Shown here piece by piece: positions 17,547 through 27,210 of a stretch of DNA of 64,000 nucleotides. Below the pieces are notes generated by a model, which had not been told where the DNA came from, made no database searches, and saw nothing but the letters and a program-made list of their open reading frames with translations. The first letter of the stretch is position 1. Every line of letters begins with the position of its first letter. This stretch comes from Acidovorax benzenivorans (GTDB taxonomy: Bacteria; Pseudomonadota; Gammaproteobacteria; Burkholderiales; Burkholderiaceae_C): NCBI RefSeq assembly GCF_028680575.1, contig NZ_JAPCKI010000005.1, positions 326,661 to 390,660 on the forward strand, read 5' to 3'. Position numbers and translations under genes: made by a program.

Positions 17547-18449
17547 ATGAGCGCTTCCCCTTCCCATTCTTTACTTCACCGTTTTTTCCCTTTTCTTGCC
17601 GTTCTGGGCTCCGTCACCGCGCTGGGCATCGGTACCTCGTGGGCCAAGCACTGGCTGTTTCCGGTGGTGGGTGCGCAGGGTACCACCGCCGTGCGCGTGG
17701 GCTTTTCGGCTTTGCTGGTGCTGCTGCTGTGGCGGCCCTGGCGCTGGCATTTGTCGCGCGCCGATGCGCGGGCCGTCATGCTGTACGGCGCGGCGCTGGG
17801 GGGCATGAACCTCATGTTCTACATGTCGCTGCGTACGCTGCCGTTTGGCCTGGCGGTGGCCATCGAGTTCTCGGGGCCGTTGGCGGTGGCGATCTGGTCA
17901 TCGCGCCGCGCGGTGGATTTTGTGTGGGTGGCGCTGGCCATGGCGGGGTTGGGCATGCTGCTGCCGCTGGGGCTCAACGGCAGCACGCTGGACCCGGTGG
18001 GGGTCTTCTACGCCCTGGGCGCGGCCGTGTTCTGGGGGCTTTACATCGTGTTTGGCAAACGCGCCGGGCACCTGCATGCGGGGCATTCGGTGTCGCTGGG
18101 CCTGCTGGTGGCGGCCCTGGTGGTGGTGCCGGTGGGCGTGGTGCATGCGGGCGCTGCGCTGCTGTCCCCCTCCGTGCTGCTCATCGGCGTGGCGGTGGCG
18201 GCGGTCTCCAGCGCCATCCCGATCTCGCTGGAGATGATGGCCCTGAAGCGCCTGCCCAAGGAGGCCTTCGGCATCATGATCAGCATGGAGCCAGCGGTGG
18301 CTGCTGTGCTGGCGTTGGCACTGCTGGGTGAGCACCTGAGCGGTGTTCAGTGGCTGGCGATTGGCTGCATCGTGGCGGCCTCGATGGGCAGTGCAATGAC
18401 TGCTGGCCGCCCGTCTGCTGCCGACCGCGCTGCGCCGCAAGCCGCCTGA
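17547..18449 (+). CDS. DMT superfamily exporter, RhtA-like (EamA)
   Basis: The 300-residue membrane protein has about ten helices in two EamA halves. FLAVLGSVTALGIGTSWAKH opens the first, then LPFGLAVAIEFSGPLAVAIW, and SAIPISLEMMALKRLPKEAF with SMEPAVAAVLALALLGEHLS in the second. The last two blocks are characteristic of the RhtA threonine/homoserine exporter group. It is divergent from an Lrp-type regulator, consistent with export of an amino acid or analogue. The substrate is inferred. Confidence 0.82.
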   Translation: MSASPSHSLLHRFFPFLAVLGSVTALGIGTSWAKHWLFPVVGAQGTTAVRVGFSALLVLLLWRPWRWHLSRADARAVMLYGAALGGMNLMFYMSLRTLPFGLAVAIEFSGPLAVAIWSSRRAVDFVWVALAMAGLGMLLPLGLNGSTLDPVGVFYALGAAVFWGLYIVFGKRAGHLHAGHSVSLGLLVAALVVVPVGVVHAGAALLSPSVLLIGVAVAAVSSAIPISLEMMALKRLPKEAFGIMISMEPAVAAVLALALLGEHLSGVQWLAIGCIVAASMGSAMTAGRPSAADRAAPQAA

Positions 18450-18493
18450 ACGTGCTATCGCGTTCCCTGCCTTCCGGCGGGGGCGGGGTGGGT

Positions 18494-19324
18494 TCAGGCG
18501 CTTGCCGGATGGCGGCCTTGGCTGCGCAACTGCAAAACACGCGCAATGAGGTTGGCATACCCTTCCTCGGCCTGCGCCAGCATCGGCAAATCTGTCTCGC
18601 GCACGGCACGGTCCACCGCGTCGGCCCATGCGGGCGTACCAGGCGCCGCCTGCGCGCTGGCCATGGCACCCAGCACCAGTTCTTGCCCCCAGAAGTACAC
18701 CTGATCAGCTTGCACGTTGGCCTGCATGCGCTGCACCTCCGCCAGGGTTTGTGGCTCCGCCAGGTGCAGCCAGATATCCGCGTACAGAAAGTCAACGGGC
18801 GCGCCCTGGGGTTGCCACTGCAGCGCGTCAGCCTGCACCAGCTCTACCTTGCGCGCAGCGGACTCCGGCAGCCCCTCCAGCACGCGGCAACGGCCAAACA
18901 GCTCCAGCACATCCCCATCCCGCTCCACCACGGTCACGCGCTCCACCGAGGGCTGCAGCGCGATGTTGGCCGCGACCCAGCCCATGCCCAGACCCATCAC
19001 CACCGTGTGGCCCTGCGCATGGCGGCAGGCCAGTTCCTGGCTTTCCACTTCCATCGGCGACAGCGACATCCAGGTTTCCCACCCGCCCGCAGCGCTCTGG
19101 CGCATCAGCACTGCCGAGCCCGAGGTGACACACGGGCCGCTGTGGTAGCCACGGTCCAGCCCCACCCCTGTGCGCTTCATCTGCCACGGCCCCACGGCCC
19201 CATCGGGGTACTGCGGCATGTGCCAGTGCGGGGTAAAGACGGGAACCCCCAGCGCCTGCGCCAGCGCGCTGGCGGATGGCTGTGGGGCAAAGGGAAGGAT
19301 GGAGGGGGAAGGGGGTGCCGACAT
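18494..19324 (-). CDS. SAM-dependent methyltransferase/spermidine-synthase-fold protein, function unknown
   Basis: The 276-residue protein has a class I methyltransferase-type nucleotide motif, VVMGLGMGWVAANIALQPSV (about residues 108-127). An acidic strand end VTVVERDGDVLELF and an aspartate pair in DFLYADIWLHLAEPQTL follow. This order is like spermine/spermidine synthases, but I do not see the full polyamine-binding site. The N-terminal 100 residues (proline-rich, then MKRTGVGLDRGYHSG) match no family I recognise. It is convergent with the RhtA-like gene. Confidence 0.6.
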   Translation of the reverse strand: MSAPPSPSILPFAPQPSASALAQALGVPVFTPHWHMPQYPDGAVGPWQMKRTGVGLDRGYHSGPCVTSGSAVLMRQSAAGGWETWMSLSPMEVESQELACRHAQGHTVVMGLGMGWVAANIALQPSVERVTVVERDGDVLELFGRCRVLEGLPESAARKVELVQADALQWQPQGAPVDFLYADIWLHLAEPQTLAEVQRMQANVQADQVYFWGQELVLGAMASAQAAPGTPAWADAVDRAVRETDLPMLAQAEEGYANLIARVLQLRSQGRHPASA

Positions 19325-19546
19325 GGGCTGATCTTAGGTGGGCAAGTGGCGTATTGACTTGAGAATGTGCGCGTCTGCGGGGGCACCGGGGCATTGTCCG
19401 ACAGCTTCACGGTCTGAAGGCTGGCGCCCAAGATGTGGAGCGGGCCCTACAAGAGATGGAGATGAAACCCTGTTTGTTTCGTCGGCCAGGGGAGCGCCTC
19501 TTGGATTCAACGGGGCTCAGTGCTGCACGCCCATGGGGCACTTCAA

Positions 19547-22500
19547 TCAGGCTGCGGCCAATTCGCTCCACGCATCACCCAGCGCCTGTGCCTGTTGCAG
19601 CACCAGTTCCACCGCTGCCGCTTCCAGGTCCGGCGGGTATTTGTACTTGCGCAGGATGCGTTTGACCATCAGGCGTAGCTTGGCTTGCACGCTCTCGCGC
19701 TCGGTCCAGTCCACCGTCAGGTTTTTGCGCAGGTTGTCGGTCAGTTCGTGGGCGATTTTTTTTAGCGTGTCGTCGCTCAGCTCGCGCACGGCGGCCTCGT
19801 TTTCGGCCAGCGCGGTGTAAAAGCGCACCTCGTCTTCAGTCAGCCCCAGTTTGTCGGCCAGGCCATGTGCCTCGCGGAACTTGCGGGCCATGTCCAGCAG
19901 TTCTTCCATCACCTGGGCGGTTTCAATGCTGCGGTTCTGGTAGCGCACGATCACCCCACCCAGCAGCTCCGAGAACTTTTTGCTCTGTACCACATTGCTG
20001 GCAAAGCGGCTTTTGATTTCGCCCTCCAGCAGGCGCTCCAGCAGCTCCACCGCCAGGTTGCGCTCGGGCAGCGCCCGCACCTGGGCCAGAAAGCCTTCGT
20101 CCAGCAGGCCGATGTTCGGCTTTTCCAACCCCACCGCATCAAAGATGTCCACCACGCTTTCAGACACCACGGCCTGGCTGATGATCTGGCGCACCGCCAG
20201 CTCGCGCTGCTCGTCGGTGCGCTGTTTGGCGGTGATGTCGCGCTTGGTCAAGATCACCTTCACCGCCTGCATGAATGCCACTTCCTCGCGCACCGCCTTG
20301 GCCTCGTCGAGCGTGCAGCTCAGCGTAAAGGCCTGGCTCATCGCCAGGGCCGTGTCGGCAAACCGTTTTTTGCCGTCTTGCCCGGCCTGGCGCGGCAGGC
20401 CCAGCACATGGTTGGCCGCACCCGCCAGCACGCGGTGGCCGCCCGTCAAGAAGCCGCTGTAGTCAAACCCGTGCAGCAGGGCGCGCAGCACATCGAGCTT
20501 TTCCAGCACCACGCTGAAGGCCTCGTGCGCGTCCACCGTGGGGCGGCCCCGGCCTTGGGCGGCGGTGTATTCCTTCATGGCGGCTTTGAGCTCGTTGCCA
20601 ATGCCGATGTAGTCCACCACCAGGCCGCCCTGCTTGTCCTTGAAAACGCGGTTCACGCGGGCAATCGCCTGCATCAGGTTGTGGCCCTTCATGGGCTTGT
20701 CCACATACAGGGTGTGCACGCAGGGCGCGTCAAAGCCGGTCAGCCACATGTCGCGCACGATCACGATGCGCAGTGAGTCGGCCGGGTCTTTGAAGCGTTT
20801 TTCCAGCCGTTTTTTGATCTGTGCGCTGTAGATGTGCGGGCGCAGCAGGGCCTTGTCGCTGGCGCTGCCGGTCATCACGATCTTGATGGCGCCGAGTTCG
20901 GGGTCTGCGTCGTGCCAGTCGGGGCGCAGGCGCACGATCTCGTTGTACAGGTGCGCGCAGATGTCGCGGCTCATGGCCACCACCATGGCCTTGCCGCGCT
21001 GGGCGGTGTTGCGCTCTTCAAAATGCGCCACCAGGTCTTGGGCCACGCGCGCCACACGGGGCTCGGCGCCCACCACTTGCTCCAGCGCGGCCCAGCGGCT
21101 TTTCAGGCGCGACTGCACGCTTTCTTCCTCGTCCTCGGCCAGCTCGTCCACCTCGGCGTCAATGCTGGGCAGCTCGTCGGCCTTCAGGCCCAGCTTGACC
21201 ATGCGGCTTTCGTAGTAGATGGCCACGGTGGCGCCGTCTTCCTTGGCCTGCTGCATGTCATACACGTGGATGTAGTCGCCAAACACCGCGCGCGTGTCGC
21301 GGTCGGTGCCGCTCACGGGTGTGCCGGTAAACGCGACAAAGGTGGCGTTGGGCAGCGCATCGCGCAGATGCTGGGCGTAACCCACCTGGTAGTGCTCCCG
21401 GGTGGGCTCCACCGTGTTCGCTTCGGTGCCTGCCCGGTAGGTGGGCGGCGCAAACTCGGCGCGGTGTGCGGGTGCGGTGCCGCTGCCTGTGGTGATGGGG
21501 ATTGCTACTGTATTGGTAGCTGGTAGCGCTTGTGTTTCAAGCGCTAGAGCCTGATTTGGCTTGAAATTTTCCTTGCGCACCTTCAGCCGCGCCTCAAACC
21601 CGTACTGCGTGCGGTGCGCTTCGTCGGCTATCACCACGATGTTGTGGCGGTCCGACAGCATGGGGTAGCTGTCTTCGTCCTCGCCGGGCATGAACTTCTG
21701 GATGGTGGCAAACACAATGCCGCCGGATGGCCGGTTGGCCAGCAGGGTGCGCAGCTCCTGCCGGGTGCGGGCCTGCACGGGCTGCTCGCGCAGCAGGTCT
21801 TGCGCCAGCCCAAACACGCCCAGTAGCTGGCCGTCCAGGTCGTTGCGGTCGGTGATGACCACGATGGTCGGGTTCTGCAGCGCGGGCTCTTGCATCACGC
21901 GGGCGGCAAAGCAGGTCATGGTGATGCTCTTGCCGCTGCCCTGCGTGTGCCACACCACGCCGCCCTTGCCCTTGATGGCCGGTTCTGTGCCACTGTCCGG
22001 CTTGGCCGCAGCCACCACCTGCGCAATGGCGGCACGCACCGCGTGAAACTGGTGGTAGCCCGCAATCTTTTTGACCAGCTGGCCATCGTCCTCAAACAGC
22101 ACAAAGTAGCGCAGGTAATCGAGCAGGTACTGCGGCGCCAGCACGCCGCGCACCAGCGTTTGCAGTTCGTTGAACTGGCCCAGCGGGTCCAGCGCCACAC
22201 CGTCAATCGTGCGCCACGCCATGAAGCGCTCGGCGCTTGCGCTCAGCGACCCCAGCAGCGCCTCGGTGCCGTCCGAGATCACCAGCACCTCGTTGGTGTG
22301 GAATAGGTCCGGGATCTGCTCTTTGTACGTCTGGATCTGGTCGTAGGCCTTCCACACGCTGGCGGCCTGGTCGGCGGGGTTCTTCAGCTCCAGCAGCACC
22401 AGCGGCAGCCCGTTCACAAACAGCACCACATCGGGCCGGCGCGTGTGGCGCGGCCCCCGCACGCTGAACTGGTTCACCGCCAGCCAGTCATTGCGCTCGG

Positions 22501-22849
22501 GCGCGGCCCAGTCCACCAGGCGCACAAAGTCGCCCACCGTCTCGTTGCCGCGCTGGTACTGCACCGGCACACCCGCCACCAGCAGCCGGTGAAACCGCCG
22601 GTTGGCCCCCAGCAGCGCGGGCACGCCCAGGTCTTGCACCTGCGCCAGGGCGTCGTCAATGGCCACCACGGGCACGGCAGGGTTCAGCCGCACCAGCGCC
22701 GCCTTCAGGCGGCCGGCCAGCAGCACCTGGCGGTAGTCGCTGCGCTCGGGCGCGGGGCCGTCGGGGGCGATGTCGGGGCCTGCGATGTGGGTGTAGCCCA
22801 CGTCCTGCAGCCAAGCCAGGGTTTCGCGTTCGAGCTGGTCTTCGGTCAT
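19547..22849 (-). CDS. hsdR: Type I restriction endonuclease R subunit (HsdR)
   Basis: The 1100-residue motor/nuclease subunit has an N-terminal PD-(D/E)xK nuclease (RPDVVLFVNG, then LVLLELKNPADQ). The SF2 translocase follows with Walker A GSGKSITMT (about residue 306), DEAH in IADEAHRTQYGF, motif III AFTGTPVSG and downstream GFDAPCVHTLYVDKPM. A C-terminal helical domain mediates assembly with HsdM/HsdS. It overlaps the fic gene stop by 4 bases at ATGA. An interspersed palindrome at 21501-21560 is read through in frame as an insert between the DEAH and GTP motifs. Confidence 0.93.
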   Translation of the reverse strand: MTEDQLERETLAWLQDVGYTHIAGPDIAPDGPAPERSDYRQVLLAGRLKAALVRLNPAVPVVAIDDALAQVQDLGVPALLGANRRFHRLLVAGVPVQYQRGNETVGDFVRLVDWAAPERNDWLAVNQFSVRGPRHTRRPDVVLFVNGLPLVLLELKNPADQAASVWKAYDQIQTYKEQIPDLFHTNEVLVISDGTEALLGSLSASAERFMAWRTIDGVALDPLGQFNELQTLVRGVLAPQYLLDYLRYFVLFEDDGQLVKKIAGYHQFHAVRAAIAQVVAAAKPDSGTEPAIKGKGGVVWHTQGSGKSITMTCFAARVMQEPALQNPTIVVITDRNDLDGQLLGVFGLAQDLLREQPVQARTRQELRTLLANRPSGGIVFATIQKFMPGEDEDSYPMLSDRHNIVVIADEAHRTQYGFEARLKVRKENFKPNQALALETQALPATNTVAIPITTGSGTAPAHRAEFAPPTYRAGTEANTVEPTREHYQVGYAQHLRDALPNATFVAFTGTPVSGTDRDTRAVFGDYIHVYDMQQAKEDGATVAIYYESRMVKLGLKADELPSIDAEVDELAEDEEESVQSRLKSRWAALEQVVGAEPRVARVAQDLVAHFEERNTAQRGKAMVVAMSRDICAHLYNEIVRLRPDWHDADPELGAIKIVMTGSASDKALLRPHIYSAQIKKRLEKRFKDPADSLRIVIVRDMWLTGFDAPCVHTLYVDKPMKGHNLMQAIARVNRVFKDKQGGLVVDYIGIGNELKAAMKEYTAAQGRGRPTVDAHEAFSVVLEKLDVLRALLHGFDYSGFLTGGHRVLAGAANHVLGLPRQAGQDGKKRFADTALAMSQAFTLSCTLDEAKAVREEVAFMQAVKVILTKRDITAKQRTDEQRELAVRQIISQAVVSESVVDIFDAVGLEKPNIGLLDEGFLAQVRALPERNLAVELLERLLEGEIKSRFASNVVQSKKFSELLGGVIVRYQNRSIETAQVMEELLDMARKFREAHGLADKLGLTEDEVRFYTALAENEAAVRELSDDTLKKIAHELTDNLRKNLTVDWTERESVQAKLRLMVKRILRKYKYPPDLEAAAVELVLQQAQALGDAWSELAAA
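21501..21560. repeat. TAGCGCT palindromic repeat, copy 2, inside hsdR
   Basis: TAGCGCTTG (21524-21532) pairs with CAAGCGCTA (21538-21546). The flanks GGTAGCTGG and GAGCCTGATTTGG match the intergenic family (compare 27211-27270). It is translated as part of the linker around LPATNTVAIPITT in HsdR, without disturbing the frame. Confidence 0.75.
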
Positions 22850-23928
22850 GGGCGGGCCTCGTTCTGGCCCAGCAAGATGGTGCTGAGTGCCTGGTTGACG
22901 TAATAGTTGCCGCGCCCGATTTTTTGCTTTTGCACAAAGCCGCTGGTGGCCAGCGCGTCCAGGTACTTGGTGGCCGTGAGCCTTGACACCTGCAAGTCGC
23001 GCTGCAAAAAGTCGATCTTGGTGTACGGGTGCGTGAACAGGTTGTTGATCAAGTCCTGGCTGTAGAACTTGTGCTGCGCCCGAATGCGGTGCTTGTAGTC
23101 GAACAGCGCCGTTTTGATGGCGTGGATGGTGGCGAGCGTCTGCGCGGCGGTCTGCTCCACGGCGTCCAGCATGTACAGCACCCAGTCCTCCCAGGTGTCG
23201 TCGTCGCGCACGGTTTGCAGCAAGCGGTAGTAGTCGGCCTTGGTTCGCACAATGTGCTTGCTCAGGTACAGCACCGGAATGTCGAGCAGCCCCTCTTTCA
23301 CCAGATACAGCACGTTCACGATGCGCCCCGTGCGGCCATTGCCGTCGTAAAACGGGTGAATGCTTTCAAACTGGTGGTGCGCCAGCGCCATCTTGATCAG
23401 CGGGTCTACCGCGAACACATCGGGGTCGTTCAGAAACCGCTCCAGGCCGCCCATCAGCGCCACAATCTCGGCCGGGTCTTGCGGGGGCGTATACACCGTC
23501 TGCCCCGCGCCATCCTTCAGCGCTGTGCCCGGCAGCTTGCGAAAGCCCGCGTTGTTGCGTTCCAGCTCGCTCTGAATCTGGATGATGTGGTTGGCCGTGA
23601 GCAGCCCGGTGGCCCGCACCTGCTCAAACCCCACCCGCAGCGCCTGACGGTAGCGCAGCACCTCTTTAGCGGCCGGGTTGGCAAACGCCTCGGGCAGCAC
23701 ATCGTCCTTGAACAGCTCATCGTGCGTGGTGACGATGTTCTCGATCTCCGAGCTGTCCTTGGCCTCCTGCAAGCCCAGCGTGTTGATCAAGATGCCCTGG
23801 TTGGGGATGGACGCCGCAATGCCCTTGAGTTCTGCCAACTGGCGGCTGCTGCTGGCCAGCTTCTTGAGGATGGCGGGCGTGTCGAAGCGGGCAGCGTCCA
23901 GCTGTTCGAGCGGGTGGAGCAGGGGCAT
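22846..23928 (-). CDS. Fic domain protein with C-terminal winged helix, embedded in the hsd operon
   Basis: The 360-residue protein carries the complete Fic catalytic motif HPFYDGNGRTGR (about residues 196-207), predicting AMP transfer from ATP to a protein hydroxyl. Upstream, SSEIEN at about residue 59 fits the [S/T]xxxE[G/N] inhibitory helix of class II Fic proteins. The C-terminus (about 280-355: KIDFLQRDLQVSRLTATKYL) is a winged helix-turn-helix. It lies between hsdS and hsdR and shares the ATGA overlap with hsdR, so the two are translationally coupled. Two palindromes upstream (23954-24021) could be autoregulatory sites. The target is unknown. Confidence 0.9.
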   Translation of the reverse strand: MPLLHPLEQLDAARFDTPAILKKLASSSRQLAELKGIAASIPNQGILINTLGLQEAKDSSEIENIVTTHDELFKDDVLPEAFANPAAKEVLRYRQALRVGFEQVRATGLLTANHIIQIQSELERNNAGFRKLPGTALKDGAGQTVYTPPQDPAEIVALMGGLERFLNDPDVFAVDPLIKMALAHHQFESIHPFYDGNGRTGRIVNVLYLVKEGLLDIPVLYLSKHIVRTKADYYRLLQTVRDDDTWEDWVLYMLDAVEQTAAQTLATIHAIKTALFDYKHRIRAQHKFYSQDLINNLFTHPYTKIDFLQRDLQVSRLTATKYLDALATSGFVQKQKIGRGNYYVNQALSTILLGQNEARP

Positions 23929-23953
23929 GTTGGGCCTGAGAAGGTCAGGGATG

Positions 23954-24021
23954 TGTATAGAAAAGCCGGATTTCTATGCATGTTAGCCAGCATCTGTATA
24001 GAAAACGCGATTTTTTATACA
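23954..24021. promoter_or_regulatory. Twin operator palindromes upstream of fic
   Basis: Site 1 is TGTATAGAAA (23954-23963) / TTTCTATGCA (23971-23980). Site 2 is TGTATAGAAA (23995-24004) / TTTTTATACA (24012-24021). Each has 9 of 10 paired bases and a 7-base spacer, and the centres are 41 bases apart (about four helical turns). Read towards fic, site 1 contains a TTCTATACA -10-like box. Binding by the Fic protein's own winged helix is inference. Confidence 0.6.
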
Positions 24022-24161
24022 TGCGCGCGCCTTCATTTACAGCCCAGACGGGTTTTCTGCACAGCGGCAGCCAACGTCCAACGGCCCTCTGGCCGCGCTG
24101 TGAAAGAACTCTTTAATAGACCGCGCCGCTATGAAAGAACACTTTCACAGCCCCGGTCCTT

Positions 24162-25511
24162 TCAGACATCGTCTACCAGCGCCTGCGCTTCGGGCAAGCG
24201 CAACTGGCCGGAGATCAGGCGGGGGAGCAGGGTGTCGCGGAGGGCGGAGAGGGTTTCAGCGGTTGATGAGTTGTGACTGCGCTGCAGTTCCGTTGCCGAG
24301 ACTACATCCTCGAAGGCAGAAAGCAGCGCATCTGGCGGCAGGAGCACGGGAACAGAGCCAAGGATGCCGGTGTTGATATTCGGCATGGTGGCGCCCACCG
24401 CATGCTGTACCAGCCAAGTGCGGGCTTGAGCCGCGTCCAATGCCATGGACAAAAAGGTTGAAGAGCGCCAACTTTTGCCTGGGCGGAGCAAAAGGCAACC
24501 TGTGCCGCACAGCCAACCCGCTTCTCTTTGTGTGATGAGAGCGTGGCGCTCGACATCACCCCGGCGACTGAAAACAATGTCGCCCGCGATCAGTTTGTGT
24601 CTTGAAAGGCGATCAGCGTTTTCCTGGCTCACTCGCGCAATCGAGTCGGTCATGACACGGCGATCCTTGATGTCTTTTGGCATGACCACCGGCACGCCTG
24701 AGTCCACGTAGTCCGACGCATGGAGCTGGCTGCCAAAGGGCCCTGTTTGGATGCTCCCATGGTGTGTTGAAGTCAGGTCGGCCAGGCGGCTCATTCGCCA
24801 CCCCTTCGGCACCCACCCCAACTCCGACTCCTCCAGCGCATCGGGAAACAGCGCGGCGGTGGCTTCGTCCATGCCTTCGGGGGCGCGGCCTTCCATCTTG
24901 GTGCGCACGGGGTCGAAATCGATAAACCACGACTTGAACAGTGCCTGGGCAATGGCTTCGAGCGTGGCGTTGGTTGCGCGCAGGAGGGTGATGCGGTCGT
25001 CGAATGTGTTCAGAATGGCGGTAATACGGGCCTGCTCTTTCAAGGGCGGTACACAAATCTCCGCCTTCTTGAAATCCTTCAACACAACGCGAGGTATCGC
25101 AGCACCAGAGATGAAGTTGCTCTTCAGGTATTCGACGACATCGGGGGATGAGAGGTAGTGTTTTAGGTACTGATAATTCAGTCTCGTAGGGTCGGGGCGA
25201 AGAATTGCAACTGATGAGAGCAGTACGGCTTCCAGCTCTTTATCAACGCAACAAACCGTATCCAAAGCCGAATTCCCATCCTTTGCTATCAAGACATCGC
25301 CAACTTGCGGTCTGCAACCTTGCTTGACGAGAACAGCAAAGTCATCTGTCGAAATATGCCGCGCTGAACTGAGATCGACACCAAATCGTGTGAGGTCCTT
25401 CACGGAGGCCATTGGTTTCCCAGTTTCCACCGACTTAGGGCTCTGATGTGCCCCATCGGTGATCTTGAGACATAACTCGTTCAGAGCGATATAGGGCCAC
25501 TCAGAACTCAT
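24162..25511 (-). CDS. hsdS: Type I restriction-modification specificity subunit (HsdS)
   Basis: The 449-residue protein has two target-recognition domains, about 1-165 and 225-390. Each is followed by a conserved helical region: [20 protein letters not shown] and [20 protein letters not shown]. The first TRD is lower in GC than the surrounding genes, as usual for exchangeable TRDs. The start overlaps the end of hsdM by 11 bases. It sets the bipartite DNA target of the complex, which cannot be read from sequence. Confidence 0.9.
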   Translation of the reverse strand: MSSEWPYIALNELCLKITDGAHQSPKSVETGKPMASVKDLTRFGVDLSSARHISTDDFAVLVKQGCRPQVGDVLIAKDGNSALDTVCCVDKELEAVLLSSVAILRPDPTRLNYQYLKHYLSSPDVVEYLKSNFISGAAIPRVVLKDFKKAEICVPPLKEQARITAILNTFDDRITLLRATNATLEAIAQALFKSWFIDFDPVRTKMEGRAPEGMDEATAALFPDALEESELGWVPKGWRMSRLADLTSTHHGSIQTGPFGSQLHASDYVDSGVPVVMPKDIKDRRVMTDSIARVSQENADRLSRHKLIAGDIVFSRRGDVERHALITQREAGWLCGTGCLLLRPGKSWRSSTFLSMALDAAQARTWLVQHAVGATMPNINTGILGSVPVLLPPDALLSAFEDVVSATELQRSHNSSTAETLSALRDTLLPRLISGQLRLPEAQALVDDV

Positions 25512-27099
25512 ACCCCAACCCCCCCAATTTCTGCCGAATCACCGCATCCAACTCCGATCCCCTCGCCATCTGCTCGCCCAGCTTCTCCGTCAGCTTGACC
25601 ATCTTGTCGGCAAAGGCTTCGTCGTCGTCCTCCACCGCCTCGGCGCCCACGTAGCGGCCGGGGGTGAGCACGTGGCCGTGCTGGGCGATTTCGGCCAGGG
25701 GCACGCTGCGGCAGAAGCCGGGGATGTCCTGATAGGGGGCGGGGTGGGGGTGGGCTTCGACGGGCTCAGCCTGAACGGAGCTGACGGTGGGCGCGGGCTC
25801 GCCGCGCCAGGCGGCCACGGTGGCGGCGATGCGGTCGATGACCTCGTCGGTCAGCTCTCCCTGCACGCGGCTGATCATGGTGGCGAGTTTGCGGGCGTCG
25901 ATAAACAGCACCTCACCCTTGCGCTTTTTGTTCTTGGCCAAAAACCACAGGCATGCCGGGATTTGCGTGTTGAAGAACAGCTGGCCGGGCAGGGCGATCA
26001 TGACTTCCACCACGTCGGCATCGACCATGGCGGCGCGGATCTGGCCTTCGTTGTTCTGGCTGCTGCTCATGCTGCCATTCGCCAAAACGATTCCAGCACG
26101 GCCGGTAGCTTTGAGGTGGTGCAGCATGTGCTGCAGCCAGGCGGTGTTGGCGTTGCCGTGGGGTGGGTCGCCATACACCCAGCGGGCGTCGCCTTCCAAA
26201 CTGGGGTGCCACCAGTCGCTGATGTTGAAGGGCGGGTTGGCCAGGATAAAGTCGGCGCGCAGGTCGGGGTGCTGGTTGCGCACAAAGGTGTCGGCGGGTT
26301 CGCGCCCCAGGTTGAAGTCGATGCCGCGAATGGCCAGGTTCATGGCGGCCAGGCGCCAGGTGGTGGGGTTGCTCTCTTGCCCATAAATGGACACGTCGCC
26401 CTTTTTGCCGCCGTGGGCTTCGATGAATTTTTCACTCTGCACAAACATGCCGCCGCTGCCGCAGCACGGGTCGTACACCTTGCCGGTGTGCGGGTTGAGC
26501 ACGGCCACCAGGGTTTTGACGATGCTGGCGGGCGTGTAGAACTGCCCGCCGCGTTTGCCTTCGGCGCTGGCGAACATGCCCAGAAAGTATTCGTACACCT
26601 GGCCCAGGGTGTCGCGCGCCACGTCGGGGGTGTCGCCAAAGCCGATGGTGGATACCAAGTCGACCAACTCGCCCAGTTTGCCGTCGGGCAGCTGTGCACG
26701 GGCGTAGCGTTTGTCCAGAATGCCTTTGAGCGTGGGGTTCTCGGCCTCGATCAGCGTCAGGGCGTCGTCAATACGTTTGCCAATGTCGGGCTGCTTGGCG
26801 CTGCTGCGCAGTTGCTCCCACCGGGCGGCTTCTGGCACCCAGAAGACGTTGGCTTCTTTGTAGTAGTCGCGGTCTTCCAGTTCGGCGGCAATGTCGGCGG
26901 GGTCGGCATCACCGTAGAAGTATTCGTCGTCGGGGTCTGCCAGGCGCAGCACCAGCGTGGCGTGGTGGGCGGCAAAGGTGTCAGAGATGTATTTGACAAA
27001 GATGAGGCCGAGCACCAGGTGCTTGTATTCGGCGGCGTCCATGTTGGCGCGCAGCTTGTCGGCGGTGGCCCACAGGGTTTTCTGGATGTCTTGGAGCAT
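25501..27099 (-). CDS. hsdM: Type I restriction-modification DNA methyltransferase subunit (HsdM)
   Basis: The 532-residue N6-adenine methyltransferase has an N-terminal HsdM helical domain ([18 protein letters not shown]). The SAM motif I is [18 protein letters not shown] and motif IV is [32 protein letters not shown] and a C-terminal target-linked region [11 protein letters not shown] are also present. Between TVSS and [10 protein letters not shown] the peptide VQAEPVEA is encoded by an interspersed REP-type repeat (25755-25778), an in-frame insertion in a linker. It is the first gene of the hsdM-hsdS-fic-hsdR block, 177 bases from a tRNA-Arg gene. Confidence 0.94.
   Translation of the reverse strand: MLQDIQKTLWATADKLRANMDAAEYKHLVLGLIFVKYISDTFAAHHATLVLRLADPDDEYFYGDADPADIAAELEDRDYYKEANVFWVPEAARWEQLRSSAKQPDIGKRIDDALTLIEAENPTLKGILDKRYARAQLPDGKLGELVDLVSTIGFGDTPDVARDTLGQVYEYFLGMFASAEGKRGGQFYTPASIVKTLVAVLNPHTGKVYDPCCGSGGMFVQSEKFIEAHGGKKGDVSIYGQESNPTTWRLAAMNLAIRGIDFNLGREPADTFVRNQHPDLRADFILANPPFNISDWWHPSLEGDARWVYGDPPHGNANTAWLQHMLHHLKATGRAGIVLANGSMSSSQNNEGQIRAAMVDADVVEVMIALPGQLFFNTQIPACLWFLAKNKKRKGEVLFIDARKLATMISRVQGELTDEVIDRIAATVAAWRGEPAPTVSSVQAEPVEAHPHPAPYQDIPGFCRSVPLAEIAQHGHVLTPGRYVGAEAVEDDDEAFADKMVKLTEKLGEQMARGSELDAVIRQKLGGLGYEF
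25755..25778. repeat. REP-type repeat inside hsdM
   Basis: CTTCGACGGGCTCAGCCTGA followed by ACGG is the same sequence family as the inverted pair at 54047-54119 (CTTCGACAGGCTCAG...GAACGG). It is translated on the minus strand as VQAEPVEA. Confidence 0.8.
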
Positions 27100-27210
27100 G
27101 TGGCTGCGGTGTGTGGGCTGTAAGACTCTGAACAGGCTCTAAGGGCCTTCAAGCGGGCAGGCCCGCCGCACACACTGCGAAGACCCTGCCACGGGGTTGC
27201 TTCTCTGAAT

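Noticed and set aside
19325..19546. Search for a tRNA 3'-end copy (att site) at the far end of the hsd block
   Set aside because: No match to the T-arm/acceptor sequence GGTTCGATTCCTGTCGAGG was seen in this gap or nearby.
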